Shown: positions 46,860-58,621, counted from the stretch's first letter. The stretch is 64,000 nt of DNA from Porodaedalea pini (GCA_002794775.1 NBAY01000050.1:124001-188000), one strand, 5' to 3'. The notes: generated by a model not told the origin, from the letters alone. Numbers and translations are program-made.

Positions 46860-47272
46860 TGTTAGGCGGGAGTCCGGGAGACGACTCGGACTGGGCAGGC
46901 CTCGGCTGACTGTTGTCTGGGACGTGCTATACTCGAGTGTAGACTCGGGACACGCTTACTCAGGCTAGGTCGTCGCGGAGGTAAGAGGATTAATACAAGT
47001 CTAAACTAATACAAGGGGGACGAGTCTCACCTAGGTCGTCGCGGAGGTAAGAGGAAAAGCAGAACAAGGAGTTCATGCGATTCCTGAGACCTTATATAGC
47101 GGCGACCGTGAGACTATATTACCTAACATTACATAACGAGTGGGAATGGAACGAATGAAGGCAGTGTGGGAATGATTGTGTAAGATGGGTAAATATAATG
47201 AAAAGGACGGATATAATAAAGGAAATGGTAAAAGGGAAAATAAAGGAAAAGGTGAAAGTTCAGGTTCTAACA
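46860..47272 (-). repeat. 3' LTR of the chromodomain element
   Basis: 413 bp, directly adjoining the pol stop codon at 47273. It differs from the 5' LTR at three places, each a CG in one copy and TG or CA in the other (near 46887, 46938 and 46976). Confidence 0.96.
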
Positions 47273-50200
47273 TTACCCCCCCTTCAAGGTTGGGCGTCCC
47301 GACCAACCATGATCGCGGTCGTCAGGCTCGGTGTCGATGAAGAGTGGACGGAGTCGTTGACGAGGGATGTCGAGTTTCCGAGGTGCACCGGGATGTTTGA
47401 GGTAGAACTCAGCGATCGCCTCCTTCGCGTTTTCGCCGAAGTCCGTCTCAGGCTGCCAAGTAGGTTCATTGTAGCCGACCCACTTGACAAGGTACTGTAG
47501 TTTCCCTCGGTGTAGACGTGAGTCTAAGACTTCCTCGAGTTCGTACTCCTCCTCGTTGTCGACGATGTCTGGCGGTGGCGGCGGCGGTTGCTTCTGGCTT
47601 TCAAAGGATGGTTCGACGGCGGGTTTCAACAGGGCTTCATTGAAGACAGGGTGGACCTTTTTCCATCGCTTCGGGAGTTTGAGCTTGTACGCGCTCGCTC
47701 CTACTTTGTCGACGACGTCAAAGGGGCCGTACCATTTGTCTGCGAGTTTCTTTGTCGGCGAGTCCGTGCTGATGTTTCGCCCGTCAAGGAAGACCTTGTC
47801 TCCAGCCCTGTACTCCACTGAAGCTCCTGCTGTCCGGTCATGGTAGCGCTTCATGTCCTCTGCTGCCTTGACTAGGTTGTCCTTAGCAACGCGATGAGTC
47901 TCCTTGATGTGCTTTGCGAATTCTTCCGCTGACATGTTAGCAGATGAGGTTCGCGTCGTGTCGAAGCTCAAGGGGTGACATCCTGTGTTCGCGTAGAAGG
48001 GGGACATCTTCGTTGCTGAGTGTTTGCGGTTGTTGTATGCGAACTCTGCGAGGGGGAGCCAGTCCTTCCAGTCCGATTGCCGATGGTTAACGAAGAGTCG
48101 AAGGTACTGTTCGAGCTCTTGGTTGACGCGTTCTGTTTGACCATCCGTCTGTGGATGGTACGCTGTCGACGGGTTGCCTTCAATGTGCAGAAGTTTGTAC
48201 AGCTCCTTCATCATCAACGCATTGAACTGCGTGCCTCGGTCGTGGATGATCTTCTTCGGCAGGCCATGGAGGCGGAAGACATGGTCGCGGTACAGCTGGG
48301 CCATGCCTTCTGCTGACAGCCTCGTCGTCGTCGGGATCGCGTGCATCTGCTTCGAGAACCTATCCACGAAGACGCAGATCGCGTTGTGTCCCTTGGAGTC
48401 CGGGAGCTCTCCGATTAGGTCGACCGTAACAATTTCCCAGGGTCCTTCAGGAACAGCGTTTGGATGGAGCGGTCTAGACCTCGACGTTCTTAAGGCTTTC
48501 GTCCGTTGACAACGGTCGCATCCTTGGACGTATGCTCGGACGTCGGAGAACATCGATGCCCACCAGAAATCGCGACGGACGAGCTCTACTGTCTTCGACG
48601 CTCCTGGATGACCAGCCAGAACCGAGTCATGGCACTCCCGCAACATGGCCTCCTTTATCGTCGATGGAACATACACCTTGCCTTTCATCCGCCACAACTC
48701 GTCGATCTCCACCAAACCCGTAGGCCTTTCCGACTCATCCTGCGCCCTCTGCGCTTCACCCACTCGTTCCACCACCTCGTCGCGCGATGTCCGCACCACC
48801 CCACGGTTCAACCACTTATCCTTGATGAAAACGACCCCATCGTTGTCATCCTTGCCCTGATCGTAGCCCGCCATGCGCGATAGCAGGTCGGCCTTGCCCA
48901 TCGTCTTGCCCGACTTGTGTTCAAGGTGGAAGTCGAATTCTTCAAGTTCGGTCCGCCAGCGAGCTTGGCGATAGCTCAGCTTCTGTGCCGATCTGAAGTA
49001 GGTGAGGTTGGCGTGGTCGGACCAGATTTCAATCTTGTGGCGAGCGCCAAGGAGGTATTGCCGCCACTCCTTGAGCGCCGAAACGATCGCGAGCATCTCC
49101 TTGTCGTAGATCTCGTAGTTTCGTTCCGCCGGTTCAAGTGCCTCTGACCTGTAGGTGATCACCCTCCACTTCCCTTCCTGCTTCTGCAACAACACACCAC
49201 CGAGCGCAAAGTTCGACGAGTCCGCTTCTACGCGGAAAGGGCCCTCGTCATTGGCGATGGCTAGGACTGGAGGTGAGCAGAGACGTTGTCTCAGCTCCTC
49301 GAACGCTTCCTGCTGTTCGGTCTCCCATACCCAGTCCTTCTTGCCCGTTAACGACGTCAACGGTCGGACCACCTTGCTGTAGTCCTTAATAAACCGTCTC
49401 AGCCAGTTTCCCATACCGAGGAACTGTTGCAGCTCCTTGAGGTTCCGTGGGACTGGCCAGTTCGCAATCGCTTCCGTCTTTGCCAGGTCAGCCCTGATCT
49501 CGCCATTGCCGATGATGTGGCCAAGGTATTTGACGACCTTGGCGTCAAACTCGCACTTCTCCGGCTTCAAGTACAGGCCATTTTCTCGGAGGATCTGGAG
49601 TACGCGCCTCGACGTGTCGATATGCTCCTCAATGGTTTCCGAGAGGATCAGGATGTCGTCGAGGTATACGATAATCAAGTTCGCGTAGATTAGGTCCTTA
49701 AAGATGTGGTTAACAAAGGCCTGGAACGTGGCCGGCGCGTTGCAAAGGCCAAAAAACATGACCGTCGGTTCGAAGAGGCCCATGTTCGTGCGAAACGCTG
49801 CCTTCCATTCGTCACCTTCGCGGATCCGGATATTGTAGTACCCCCAGCGAAGGTCAAGCTTAGTGATGTACTTCGCTTTCTTGACCTTGTCGACGAGTTC
49901 GTCAATGAGAGGGAGGGGATACTTGTTCTTGATCGTACCGTCATTGAGCTTACGGTAATCCTGGATGGGGCGTAGTGATTTGTCGGCCTTCTTTATGAAG
50001 AAGAAGGGCGACGCCATGGGCGATATCGACCGTCGAATGCGACCCGACTTCAGATTTTCATCAAGGAAGTCCTTGAGCGACTGCTGCTCAGTTGGCGTGA
50101 GCGGGTAAATCTTACAGTCGCTCGGTTTGAAGTCAGGCTTCAAGTCGATGACATGGTCCCAGGGCCGGTGTTCCGGCAGCTTCTCAAAACCTTTTTCGCT

Positions 50201-50890
50201 GAAAACGTCGGCGTAGTCGTTGAGGTATGCGGGCCAGGACGCCTTGTCCATTCGCATCTCACTCACCCTCCTCATCTGCTCCACCGCCTTTTTCACCCTG
50301 CCTAGGTCCTCCACCGTTTCCTTCTCAATCGCACATTCTTCTGGACAGCGGGTGAATTCGATTGAACCCGTTTTCCAGTCGACCTCCGGATTGTGACGTC
50401 GAAGCCAGTCGTACCCCAGGAAGATGTTTGACGACGCTAGGGACGTTACTGCGAGGACGATCCTCTCCCGGTGATGGCCGATCACGAGCTCGACGTCAAC
50501 ATACTCCTCGATTAGTCTGGCCTCATTGTGCGTGCCATCGGCGTTGAGCACCGCGAGGGGTCGAATGTAGCGTTTCGTTTCCAACCCGTACCTCTCGACG
50601 AATCTGACGTCGATGCAGGATCCTGTGCATCCCGAATCCACAAGGGCATGCGCATCTACTTCTCTCGCCTCACCCGCTATTTCATGCTCGACGGTCAGGA
50701 GAAGGTCCAGCTGGCGTCCACCAGTTCCTCTCATGAACAGTTGCTCATACCTTTCCTCTTTGTTCACACCGGTGGGGACTTCGTAATCGGGAAAACCATC
50801 GACGTCGTTTGCATCTATGTATTGTACAGACGGTTGGTTATATTTTAGCGAATCCGGATTTGAAGTCCCTTGTTCTTCTCGGTCAGTCAC
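47273..50890 (-). CDS. pol: Pol polyprotein of the chromodomain element
   Basis: An uninterrupted frame of about 1205 codons. In order it has an aspartic protease (LVDSGCTGSC, residues about 85), reverse transcriptase with the YLDD catalytic box (near 400), RNase H (VEADSSNFALGGVLL), an integrase zinc finger (HDSVLAGHPG then CDRCQRT), the integrase core with Asp in VTVDLIGELPD, Asp in IIHDRGTQF and Glu in DGQTERVNQ, and a C-terminal chromodomain (YLVKWVGYNEPTWQPETDF). The chromodomain is thought to steer integration toward histone-marked chromatin. The product is made as a Gag-Pol fusion if the slippage at 50917-50923 works. The frame has no stop and keeps all catalytic residues, so it may still be functional. 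TAA at 47273 abuts the LTR. Confidence 0.96.
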   Translation of the reverse strand: MTDREEQGTSNPDSLKYNQPSVQYIDANDVDGFPDYEVPTGVNKEERYEQLFMRGTGGRQLDLLLTVEHEIAGEAREVDAHALVDSGCTGSCIDVRFVERYGLETKRYIRPLAVLNADGTHNEARLIEEYVDVELVIGHHRERIVLAVTSLASSNIFLGYDWLRRHNPEVDWKTGSIEFTRCPEECAIEKETVEDLGRVKKAVEQMRRVSEMRMDKASWPAYLNDYADVFSEKGFEKLPEHRPWDHVIDLKPDFKPSDCKIYPLTPTEQQSLKDFLDENLKSGRIRRSISPMASPFFFIKKADKSLRPIQDYRKLNDGTIKNKYPLPLIDELVDKVKKAKYITKLDLRWGYYNIRIREGDEWKAAFRTNMGLFEPTVMFFGLCNAPATFQAFVNHIFKDLIYANLIIVYLDDILILSETIEEHIDTSRRVLQILRENGLYLKPEKCEFDAKVVKYLGHIIGNGEIRADLAKTEAIANWPVPRNLKELQQFLGMGNWLRRFIKDYSKVVRPLTSLTGKKDWVWETEQQEAFEELRQRLCSPPVLAIANDEGPFRVEADSSNFALGGVLLQKQEGKWRVITYRSEALEPAERNYEIYDKEMLAIVSALKEWRQYLLGARHKIEIWSDHANLTYFRSAQKLSYRQARWRTELEEFDFHLEHKSGKTMGKADLLSRMAGYDQGKDDNDGVVFIKDKWLNRGVVRTSRDEVVERVGEAQRAQDESERPTGLVEIDELWRMKGKVYVPSTIKEAMLRECHDSVLAGHPGASKTVELVRRDFWWASMFSDVRAYVQGCDRCQRTKALRTSRSRPLHPNAVPEGPWEIVTVDLIGELPDSKGHNAICVFVDRFSKQMHAIPTTTRLSAEGMAQLYRDHVFRLHGLPKKIIHDRGTQFNALMMKELYKLLHIEGNPSTAYHPQTDGQTERVNQELEQYLRLFVNHRQSDWKDWLPLAEFAYNNRKHSATKMSPFYANTGCHPLSFDTTRTSSANMSAEEFAKHIKETHRVAKDNLVKAAEDMKRYHDRTAGASVEYRAGDKVFLDGRNISTDSPTKKLADKWYGPFDVVDKVGASAYKLKLPKRWKKVHPVFNEALLKPAVEPSFESQKQPPPPPPDIVDNEEEYELEEVLDSRLHRGKLQYLVKWVGYNEPTWQPETDFGENAKEAIAEFYLKHPGAPRKLDIPRQRLRPLFIDTEPDDRDHGWSGRPTLKGG

Positions 50891-50898
50891 CCCGATGG

Positions 50899-51966
50899 CT
50901 ACGCCTGACCACTCGCAAAACCCTGCGAGTCAACGACCTCTTCGTCATTGTCTTCTTCCTCCACATAGTCCTCCACCGTCGATCTTCGAGTGTCCACGAC
51001 TTCCTCGAATGCCGACTCCTTCATCGCGCCGAGCTCGTCAGCGATGAGGCGGCGTTCGCCCGGTGCCATCAGTTCCAACATACGCTGGATGATCGGCTTC
51101 GCCTGCGGACATTTGTCCTTAAAGTGCCCCAGTCCGCCGCAAATCCAGCACGCGCGCTTTCGTTGCGCCTCATTCATCGAGACGTCCATTGGTTGGCCGG
51201 CACCTCCGAAAGTGACGCCCGTTGCGTCACGTTTATCGGCGTGTGGGGCTGCTACCTGTCGGCGTGCAGGAGGCCCTTGTTGAGGCGTCGGACGGGGCGT
51301 GAACGGCAATGTACGACCTCGTTGGATGGCGCGAATCTGCTGTTCACCCCGATCGATCTCAATGGCCTTCTTTTTCCATGCCTCATACGTTGTTGGCACG
51401 GGCGTCAACCTCAACACGCCATGGACCACCTCGATGTTCATCGCGCGTTGCAAGCGGTCACAAATGACGCCTTCGTCCTTCAGCTCCGCCGCCTTGATGA
51501 TCATGTCGAGGTCCTGGAAGAACTGGTCGGCAGAGAGGTCCTTCTGGATCTTGTCTCAGAACTTCTTCAGCGCCTTCTCCTTCCTGTTCGGATCATCGAA
51601 GGAGGCATCCAGTCGTTCCTGGAACTTGGCCCAGTCGTCCGTAAAGCTCACGACGCCATTCGTTGTGAATTCCTGGACGTAGTTTTGCGCCCACGTCGAC
51701 GCGTTGCCACCCTTGAGGTAAGAGAGGGCGACATAGATCTTGCTCGATGACGAGGGATACCTCGTGGGGTTCGCCGAGACAAAGAGTAGGACTTCGCGCT
51801 TGAAGTCGAGGTAGTCATCGCTGCCAGCGAATTCGCGTGGCCGGGCGATGTCAATCGAGGGAGCTGGAGCTTGGGCTGCAGGGGCGTTCGTTGCTGCTCG
51901 GGTGAAGGCGGCAGCTACAATCGCTGCGATCTCTTGTTGCTGCCTTTGAGTGAAACCTTCAGCCAT
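50899..51966 (-). pseudogene. gag: Gag of the chromodomain element with one in-frame stop
   Basis: The ATG at 51966 opens a frame of about 355 codons: MAEGFTQRQQQEIAAIV, the capsid region LSYLKGGNASTWAQNYV, and near the C-terminus a zinc knuckle CWICGGLGHFKDKC (CX2CX4HX4C). One TGA lies at about 51556-51558 (KKF-stop-DKIQKDL) with the same frame open on both sides, so a single base change separates it from an intact gene. In context TTC-TGA-GAC, a CGA Arg codon mutated at CpG is the simplest origin. The stop would block Gag and the Gag-Pol fusion, so this copy is probably not autonomous although pol is intact. Confidence 0.85.
50917..50923 (-). promoter_or_regulatory. Candidate -1 ribosomal frameshift site between gag and pol
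   Basis: On the minus strand the heptamer is G-GGT-TTT in the gag frame, which fits the X-XXY-YYZ rule for -1 slippage. It lies 16 bases before the gag TAG (50899-50901). Slipping by -1 enters the pol frame with no stop. I did not fold the downstream sequence for a stimulating structure. Confidence 0.6.
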
Positions 51967-52753
51967 CGCTGGTACGGGCGTATGTGTCAGGCGCTCAGGG
52001 GGTGTCGGCGGTGACGAGTCTCTACGGGGTGTACGATAGCCTCCTGGTTCGCTTGGGAGGACGACCGACGATGTCGAGACTGTCGGTGATGATGGTGCAC
52101 GGGGAGGTCGAGGTGCCCAACGAGTTCGCTCGCCGGAAGATGGGTCAGTCGAGTACCAGGCGTGCCTAGTGTCACTCCACCAGAGATTATGAGTGACGTG
52201 GTTTCTGTCGTCCGCTACGTACGATTGGCGTTCCGCGTCGTAGCGTGAAGAAGAGGGGAAAGCCCGCTGTTGTTCCTCAGTGAGATCTATCTTGACTACG
52301 TCGGGGGGGGAACAGGTAGGGGCTGGTTGTCCGGATGTATGTCACGCTGACGAAGGACAGGTTTGTCGGCGAGTTTGATGACCAAACGGAAGGAGGCGAC
52401 CGAGATCACAATTGACAACGACGTCGACGACTGTACACGGTGTGTTACCCACGTCCAGGTCAGATGGTTCCTCCACCAAAGAGAGAGACGGAGGGCCAGG
52501 GTGGGAGAGGGTTTCCTGATTAGGGTGTCAGGTCCTCCAAGGTCGAGTAGACGCCCGAATGCAGTAAGAGTCGGGGAAAGTCGGATTACTTAATACACGA
52601 ACGTTCGAAAACGCCCGGGCAGGGTTGAGGGTTGTCGTTCAGGGGGTTTACACGTCAAGTCCGTCGAGGGGAGCGCTCCTCTAGACCGAGTGAAGGCGAG
52701 TCGGCAGCGACGACGTACGCTGGGGATGAGCCTGGGTGGAGGTTCTGCTTTTA

Positions 52754-53166
52754 TGTTAGGCGGGAGTCCGGGAGACGACTTGGACTGGGCAGGCCTCGGC
52801 TGACTGTTGTCTGGGACGTGCTATACTCGAGCGTAGACTCGGGACACGCTTACTCAGGCTAGGTCGTCACGGAGGTAAGAGGATTAATACAAGTCTAAAC
52901 TAATACAAGGGGGACGAGTCTCACCTAGGTCGTCGCGGAGGTAAGAGGAAAAGCAGAACAAGGAGTTCATGCGATTCCTGAGACCTTATATAGCGGCGAC
53001 CGTGAGACTATATTACCTAACATTACATAACGAGTGGGAATGGAACGAATGAAGGCAGTGTGGGAATGATTGTGTAAGATGGGTAAATATAATGAAAAGG
53101 ACGGATATAATAAAGGAAATGGTAAAAGGGAAAATAAAGGAAAAGGTGAAAGTTCAGGTTCTAACA
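52754..53166 (-). repeat. 5' LTR of the chromodomain element
   Basis: 413 bp. A leader of 787 bases (51967-52753) separates it from the gag ATG. The target duplication AATGG follows at 53167-53171, where the old element's coding sequence resumes. Confidence 0.96.
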
Positions 53167-53171
53167 AATGG

Positions 53172-53785
53172 TTGATGTGGTGTTTCGCCAATTCTTGGAC
53201 TCCACAATATCAATATCAGGTCGAGAATTGTTGGCAACCTCGCAGGAGGTCAGATGAAAATGCAAGGACATGATGACGGCGAAGCAGAGTCCAATAAACC
53301 ATGACAAGGAAGGCACAGCCATGTACTCAGTAGGACCCAGGCCAGGGTCACCAGATGAAACAACGGAAAATGAACCAATCGCACCAGCAAGTGTTCCAAT
53401 CTGGATCATTGATGTATGGTTAGATGGAAAGATCGAGTTCAAAGGACTACTTGACACAGGAGCTTTGTTTATAGGGCTTTCTCGGGATGTATGGAAACAC
53501 CTAGGATTGCCAACTCTAAACAACAAACGAATCATTATCAAAACAGCAGACATGTCTAGGACCCAATCACTCAGACTAATACCACGACTCAGGATAGGAC
53601 TTGGAGGATTCTCGGTACTTGTACAAGCACAAGTCGTACACCCAGCACTGTTCGATATCTTACTCAGCCGACCATTCCTTGCACATTGCAAGGCTCGGCT
53701 TGTGGATATAGACATTGACGACCAGGTACTAGAACTAATCCACCTGGTAACAGAGGAAGATTTATCAGTTCCAACTCGAGAATGA
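53172..53785 (+). pseudogene. Protease region of the old Ty3/gypsy element
   Basis: The frame resumes after the chromodomain element with a Met/His-rich stretch and then a retropepsin-type protease. It shows WIIDVWLDGKIEFKGLLDTG, holding the catalytic DTG, followed by FIGLSRDVWKHLG and a second beta hairpin (LVQAQVVHPALFDILLSRPF). TGA at 53783-53785 and further stops follow before the copia insertion at 54202. The reverse transcriptase part resumes after 60175. Confidence 0.7.
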
Positions 53786-54196
53786 ACACGACGAAAGCAA
53801 CCAGCCGAGGATGAGGATTTTTGATAGTCAATGAATCGGTACAATATCGACGAGACAAACCAGAGGCGCAACCATGCTATACCACAGATACCCCGGAGTC
53901 AAACACAGTACATATTTCTTTTGACAGACAGTCTATCGAGATCACTGTCACAGAAAAAAGAGGAGGCGTAAAACCAAAACAAAATACGGAAAACAACAAA
54001 ACCCAAATAGACAATGCAACAGGACTATTCTCTATTAGTCACCCATACAACAATGAATCCCTAATTCCTCAAATAAGTCAAACTCACTGAACGACTCAAC
54101 CCTTCTTCAAATACAAGAAGGTCGCTGATCGTATAAAGCCGGTACCAACCACACTCCCCAAAGAATACCAAGTCACCAGGACACAGCACCCCGACC
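53786..54196 (+). other. Decayed protease-to-RT linker of the old element
   Basis: The stretch between the protease and the copia element belongs to the old element but carries several stops (for example TGA and TAG near 53820-53827). A plus frame of 89 codons from 53821 is rich in Asn, Thr and Gln. No catalytic motif is visible. Confidence 0.5.
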
Positions 54197-54201
54197 CTCT
54201 A

Positions 54202-54481
54202 TTTTTGTATCTGTGTGCAATATATCTCAGTCGTAGTAGTAGTACAGGACTCATGTATGTATACCTGTGTGCAATATATCTACATAATGGTCATAAGAAT
54301 AGGAAGATAGAACTGTGCATCGGAAAGCTCACCTCAGTCATAGTAGTAGTACAGGACTGAGGTGGCTATTAGGGACTGTCAGTACTTTATATGCGCTGGT
54401 CGGGTTTGGAATAACATGAAGTGGCTGGCATAGGATCTACGGATACAGAAACAGAGCGATGTCGATCTTCTACTCTCAACA
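54202..54481 (-). repeat. 3' LTR of the copia element
   Basis: 280 bp. It differs from the 5' LTR at five sites, all CG against TG or CA: base 5, the TCAGTCG site near 54232, ATGCGC near 54394, CTACGG near 54440 and TGTCGAT near 54463. Confidence 0.96.
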
Positions 54482-54571
54482 CTCCCCTCATCGCAATGTT
54501 TATGGACTGAAGTAAAAAGAAATGAAAGGAAATAGTAAAGGAAAATTGAAGGAGCAGTGAATGTGTGTGAA

Positions 54572-57500
54572 TCAAGATAGTTTGAGGAGTTTGATGCATT
54601 TCTCATGCAAAGTGGGCGACAGCAGTTTCATGAGTATATCCACTGGGTTGTTGATACCTTCAACATGAGAAAGCCATATGTGCCCCTTCTCTACCTCATC
54701 ATGAATATGGTGCACCAGGATATCGATATGTTTGGTCTTGGAAAGATATACTGGGTTTTCTGTCATCCATATAGCCACCTGGTTATCAACATGTATCACA
54801 GAAGGCTGATCATTGAATGGTCGATTGATCTCTTGAAAGAGATGGCGGAACCAGATCGCTTCATGTGCACAGAATGACACTGCCAGGTACTCAGCTTCAG
54901 CGGTAGATCTTGCTACAACTGTCTGTTTTCGTGATTTCCATGCAATAGGTCCATTATTGACCATGAAGACATGACCAGCCACCGACTTTCTGTCGGATAG
55001 GTTTCCAGCCCAGTCAGAGTCCGAATATGCAGTTGGGTGTTGTTCTCCCCCTGGGCAGTATACAATCCCAAGGTCCTTAGTGCCACTGAGGTATCGTAGA
55101 ACTCTCTTAGCTGCTTCCCAGTGAATTTGCTTGGGTTTGTGCATGTAGCGAGCGAGTATGTTGACTGCGAAAGCAATGTCAATACGGAGCACATTTGCGA
55201 TCCAGAGTAGTTCACCAATGAGCTGCGCATAGGGCCATGGTGGACTGTCAGGTGGCTGGGAGGTGTCCTTGTTGAATAGAGTGAGCATGTCCCTTGCCAT
55301 TGGTGTCCGGTACGTCGAGGCATGCTTAAGATTGTACTTTTCCAGTGCGCGTTCTATCTTGAGCATTATGGACAGTTTGATGTAGCCTTCTGACTCATTA
55401 TAGAACACAGTCATACCCAAGAGATTAGCTCGTTGTTGTGCATCCTTTTCTTTGAATTGGAAATGCGAGCCTATCTCGGACTTGAACCTGTCTGCTTCAG
55501 TGTCACGTTTGACAGACGTTGAAATGCAGTATGCTGTGCAATCATCAACGTGCATTGCAATTATCAACTCCCCCTCAGCGTCTGCTCGGGCATAGACACT
55601 TGGAGCAGAAATGCAGTGTTTGTAGCCGAGAAGTGCGAGTTTGCTGTTGAAGTGCATAGACCATGCTTGAGCACCTTGGCGAAGACCATAGAGGGCATGT
55701 TTAAGAAGACAGCAGGGTTTATTGAATCTGGGGAGAGAGAAACCAGATGGATAGTCGACAATTAGATCAGGTTCAGACAGTGGGCTGTGTAGATATGTGG
55801 AACTAATGTCAATTGTGACGAGACAGCCATGTGGGTGAGAGCTAAGGGAAGTGATGACTTTCGCAGCAATGAAGTCACCGGAGGTGGCAAAAGTCTCATC
55901 GAACTCAAGGCCAGGGACCTGTGAGTCACCACGAGCAACCCAGCATGCCCGGTATTTGAGAGAGCTATCAGCCTCCTCCTTAAGGTTAAAAACCCACATG
56001 CCGTGAATGACATGCAGATCGGCAGGATGTTTGATCACTTCCCAGCAACCCATCTCCATGAGCTTGGTAATTTCATATACCATAGCTTTGTGCCACTCGA
56101 TTGAGTGTCGAGAGCGAAGTGCCTCTGTGGAGCTTCATGGAAGGGTTATTCCTGCTATCACACGTCGTTCAGATAACAGATTGACATTTTGTTGTTGTAG
56201 ACGTTCGGAACGGCGGAGAAGTATAGGCGTGTTTGAATGTGGTGCGGGAGCATCTTCGAATCTGTGTTCGGTCTTGGCACTGGGATCTGAGATGGATGAA
56301 GTCTTAGATTCGTCAAATATGATGTCATGAGAGTAGTGAATCTTTCTCATATCTCCGTCAATTAGGCGGTAAGCAGCATCGTCGCGATAGCCGACAAGAA
56401 TAAGCTTTGTGGATTTTGGATCGAGTTTCTTCTGCTTTTCGGGAGCAATTCGCATGTATGCTGTCGATCTGAAGATCCTTATATGATTGACAGCAGGCTT
56501 GCGACCATATAGAACCTCAAGTGGTGATTTATTAGCGATGGCAGATGTACCGCACCTGTTATGGACATATGCAAAGGTGTCGTACACTTTAGCCCAATAA
56601 ATGTCACCGAGGTTTGCGAATTTGAGCATCGCCCACACCGCATCAGATCCAGTCCAGTTCATGTGCTCAGCCCGGCTGTTCATTTTGTGGTGATATGGCA
56701 CAGTTAGGTGATGTTGTATACCATTATCCTGGTTAAAGGTCTCCATAGCGTTGTTTACATACTCAGTTCCGTTGTCGGTGTGGAGAGCCTTCACAGAGAT
56801 TGAGTGTTGTGTGCAGAACTCCAAGCACAAAGCCCTCCAGTGAGCAAGGACGTTGTCAGCTTCTTTGGATTGAATTGCATGGCACCAGACGAAGTTTGAG
56901 AATTCATCAATGAACTTTAGAGAGATGGTAGCCCCAGAGAAAGACGCGTGACCAATGAACTCGAGATCAGAGTGGCTTATGTCACCTGGATGCATGGCAC
57001 GCAGCTTGCGGGATGCAGCAGTCGTGGCCATCATCTTGGAGAGAATACACGATTCACACTTAGCAGGTTCTTTGTCTGGTCATATCGCTAGTCCCATCAC
57101 GATTCCACATTGCTCGAGCTCTATTACTCGTTGTTCGCCAAGATGGGCTAGGTGTTGGTGCCATATGATTAACGGCTTAACTATGTCTTTATGAGTTGTA
57201 ATGATGTGTATGTTCTCCTTTTGAGCTTTCATCTTGATCACCCACTGATTTTGTGTCACAAACGCTTCTCCAAAGATGACCTTATCTCTTGAAAGTTGGC
57301 AAAAATCTTTTTCAAAGATGATTTTGACTCCGCGAGCAGTGAGTCTGGCCAGTGATACAAGATTGTGAGTGAGTTCCGGGACATAAAGGACCCCGTCCAT
57401 TGGGATATTGTAGGACGTTTCACCATGTATGAAACAAACAAGCACCAAACCCTTTCCGACAGCGTAGACTGAGTATTTTTTCCTCACTGTCTGGATTTTG

Positions 57501-58603
57501 ATTGGGCTAATGTCTGTGTAGGATGTGAAACATGACCTGTCATTGGTCATATGTGACGACACTCCAGAATTGAGCAACCAGCTGCCAGCTTCAATCATTT
57601 TGAGGTTGGTAACAACAAGAGCCTTTTGCCACCCATATGGTTCCATGCCGTCAGGAATCTCTTCAATAGTCGCTTGTGGCTGGGCAGCAACAACTGCACA
57701 TCGAGTACACTGGTTGTCTATCACTTGTATCTGAGTGGAGAGGTTTGCTCTTTCCTTATCTAACATGTCTTCAGGGACTCTGTAATATGGAGGCTGTCTG
57801 TGTACTGCACCTCCCCCTGGTGCCCAGCAATTTTGGATTGTGTGAACCCCTCGCTTGCAGTTGGGGCATAGCACACCTTCTCCTTGAGGTGTTGGGGTGT
57901 TTCTCTCAGTGCGTCCTTTGCTATTGAATCTTGATGGTCCATGCATCTGAGATTGCAGTGCAGCTTCTGACCTCTTTGGAGCAGTGTAGCCTCTCGCCTC
58001 CCTCAGCTCCAGCATTGAGATGAGTTCTTCCAGATCGCTTATAGTGTCTCCATAAAGTGTAAGTTGCCTCCATTGTTCGTGATCTTCGAGCAAATTCAAA
58101 ATAATGGTCTGCCACTCAGAAGTCCGGAGAGCCTCTCCAGTATTGAGGTACTGAGAGCGCAGTTGACGAAGTTCAACAATATGGTCCTTCAGAGACTCCC
58201 CAGGGCGAATGCGCTTCGAGTCTAGTCTGGCCTTTGCAGTTGTCTGGGCCAATACAGAGCGCTTTCTGAAATGTGTGTCTATTGACTTCCATAGGTCAGC
58301 TGCAGTATTCCCATCATTTGCAATTTCACCATAGAGTGTATGGTCCATGTTCAGGGCTAATTGCTCAACTGCCAGACTGTCGACATTTTTCCAGGTTTCA
58401 AATTCTTCGGCGTTGTCTTCTGATGGACATGGGATAGTTCTGAGAATGTGGCCAACCCATTTGTGACTAGTCATGATGACTTGCTGAATTTTCTTCCACG
58501 CATAGAAGTTGGACCCATTCGGCTTAAGGTGGTTTTTGTGGCTGAACTCCTTTACAATGAACTCTTCAGGTCCCTTCCGCCTCTGGGATTTCGACGAAGA
58601 CAT
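54572..58603 (-). pseudogene. Copia Gag-Pol polyprotein with two TGA stops
   Basis: A single frame of 1344 codons from the ATG at 58603 (MSSSKSQRRKGPEEF). It has a Gag of the UBN2 type (EFETWKNVDSLAVEQLALN), a Cys/His knuckle-like CPNCKRGVHTIQNC, and a protease whose expected DSGAS reads NSGVS. An integrase zinc region (HQHLAHLGEQRV then CESC) precedes the integrase core with Asp in GDISHSDL, Asp in LHTDNGTEY and Glu in SRAEHMN. Reverse transcriptase has the catalytic HVDD box, and RNase H has YSDSDWAGNLSDRKS. TGA stops lie at about 57080 (after MGLAI) and 56135 (after GITLP). The frame is the same on all sides, so only these stops break it. With the Asp-to-Asn change in the protease, the copy is dead. 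Confidence 0.9.
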
Positions 58604-58621
58604 GGCCGACCCTTCTCTGGG

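Larger units (their letters stand above)
46860..53166 (-). mobile_element. Young chromodomain Ty3/gypsy retrotransposon (chromovirus)
   Basis: A complete 6307-bp element on the minus strand. Its 413-bp LTRs (46860-47272 and 52754-53166) start TGTTAG and end CTAACA. The 5-bp target duplication AATGG lies at 46855-46859 and 53167-53171. Gag (51966-50899) and pol (50890-47273) are in different frames, with a slippery heptamer at their junction. The LTRs differ at 3 of 413 sites, so the insertion is recent. No obvious tRNA-complementary primer site follows the 5' LTR at 52753. The polypurine tract coincides with the last pol codons. Confidence 0.96.

Noticed and set aside
47484..51750. Many plus-strand frames of 60-313 codons opposite pol and gag
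   Set aside because: Antisense shadows of the GC-rich gag-pol frame.
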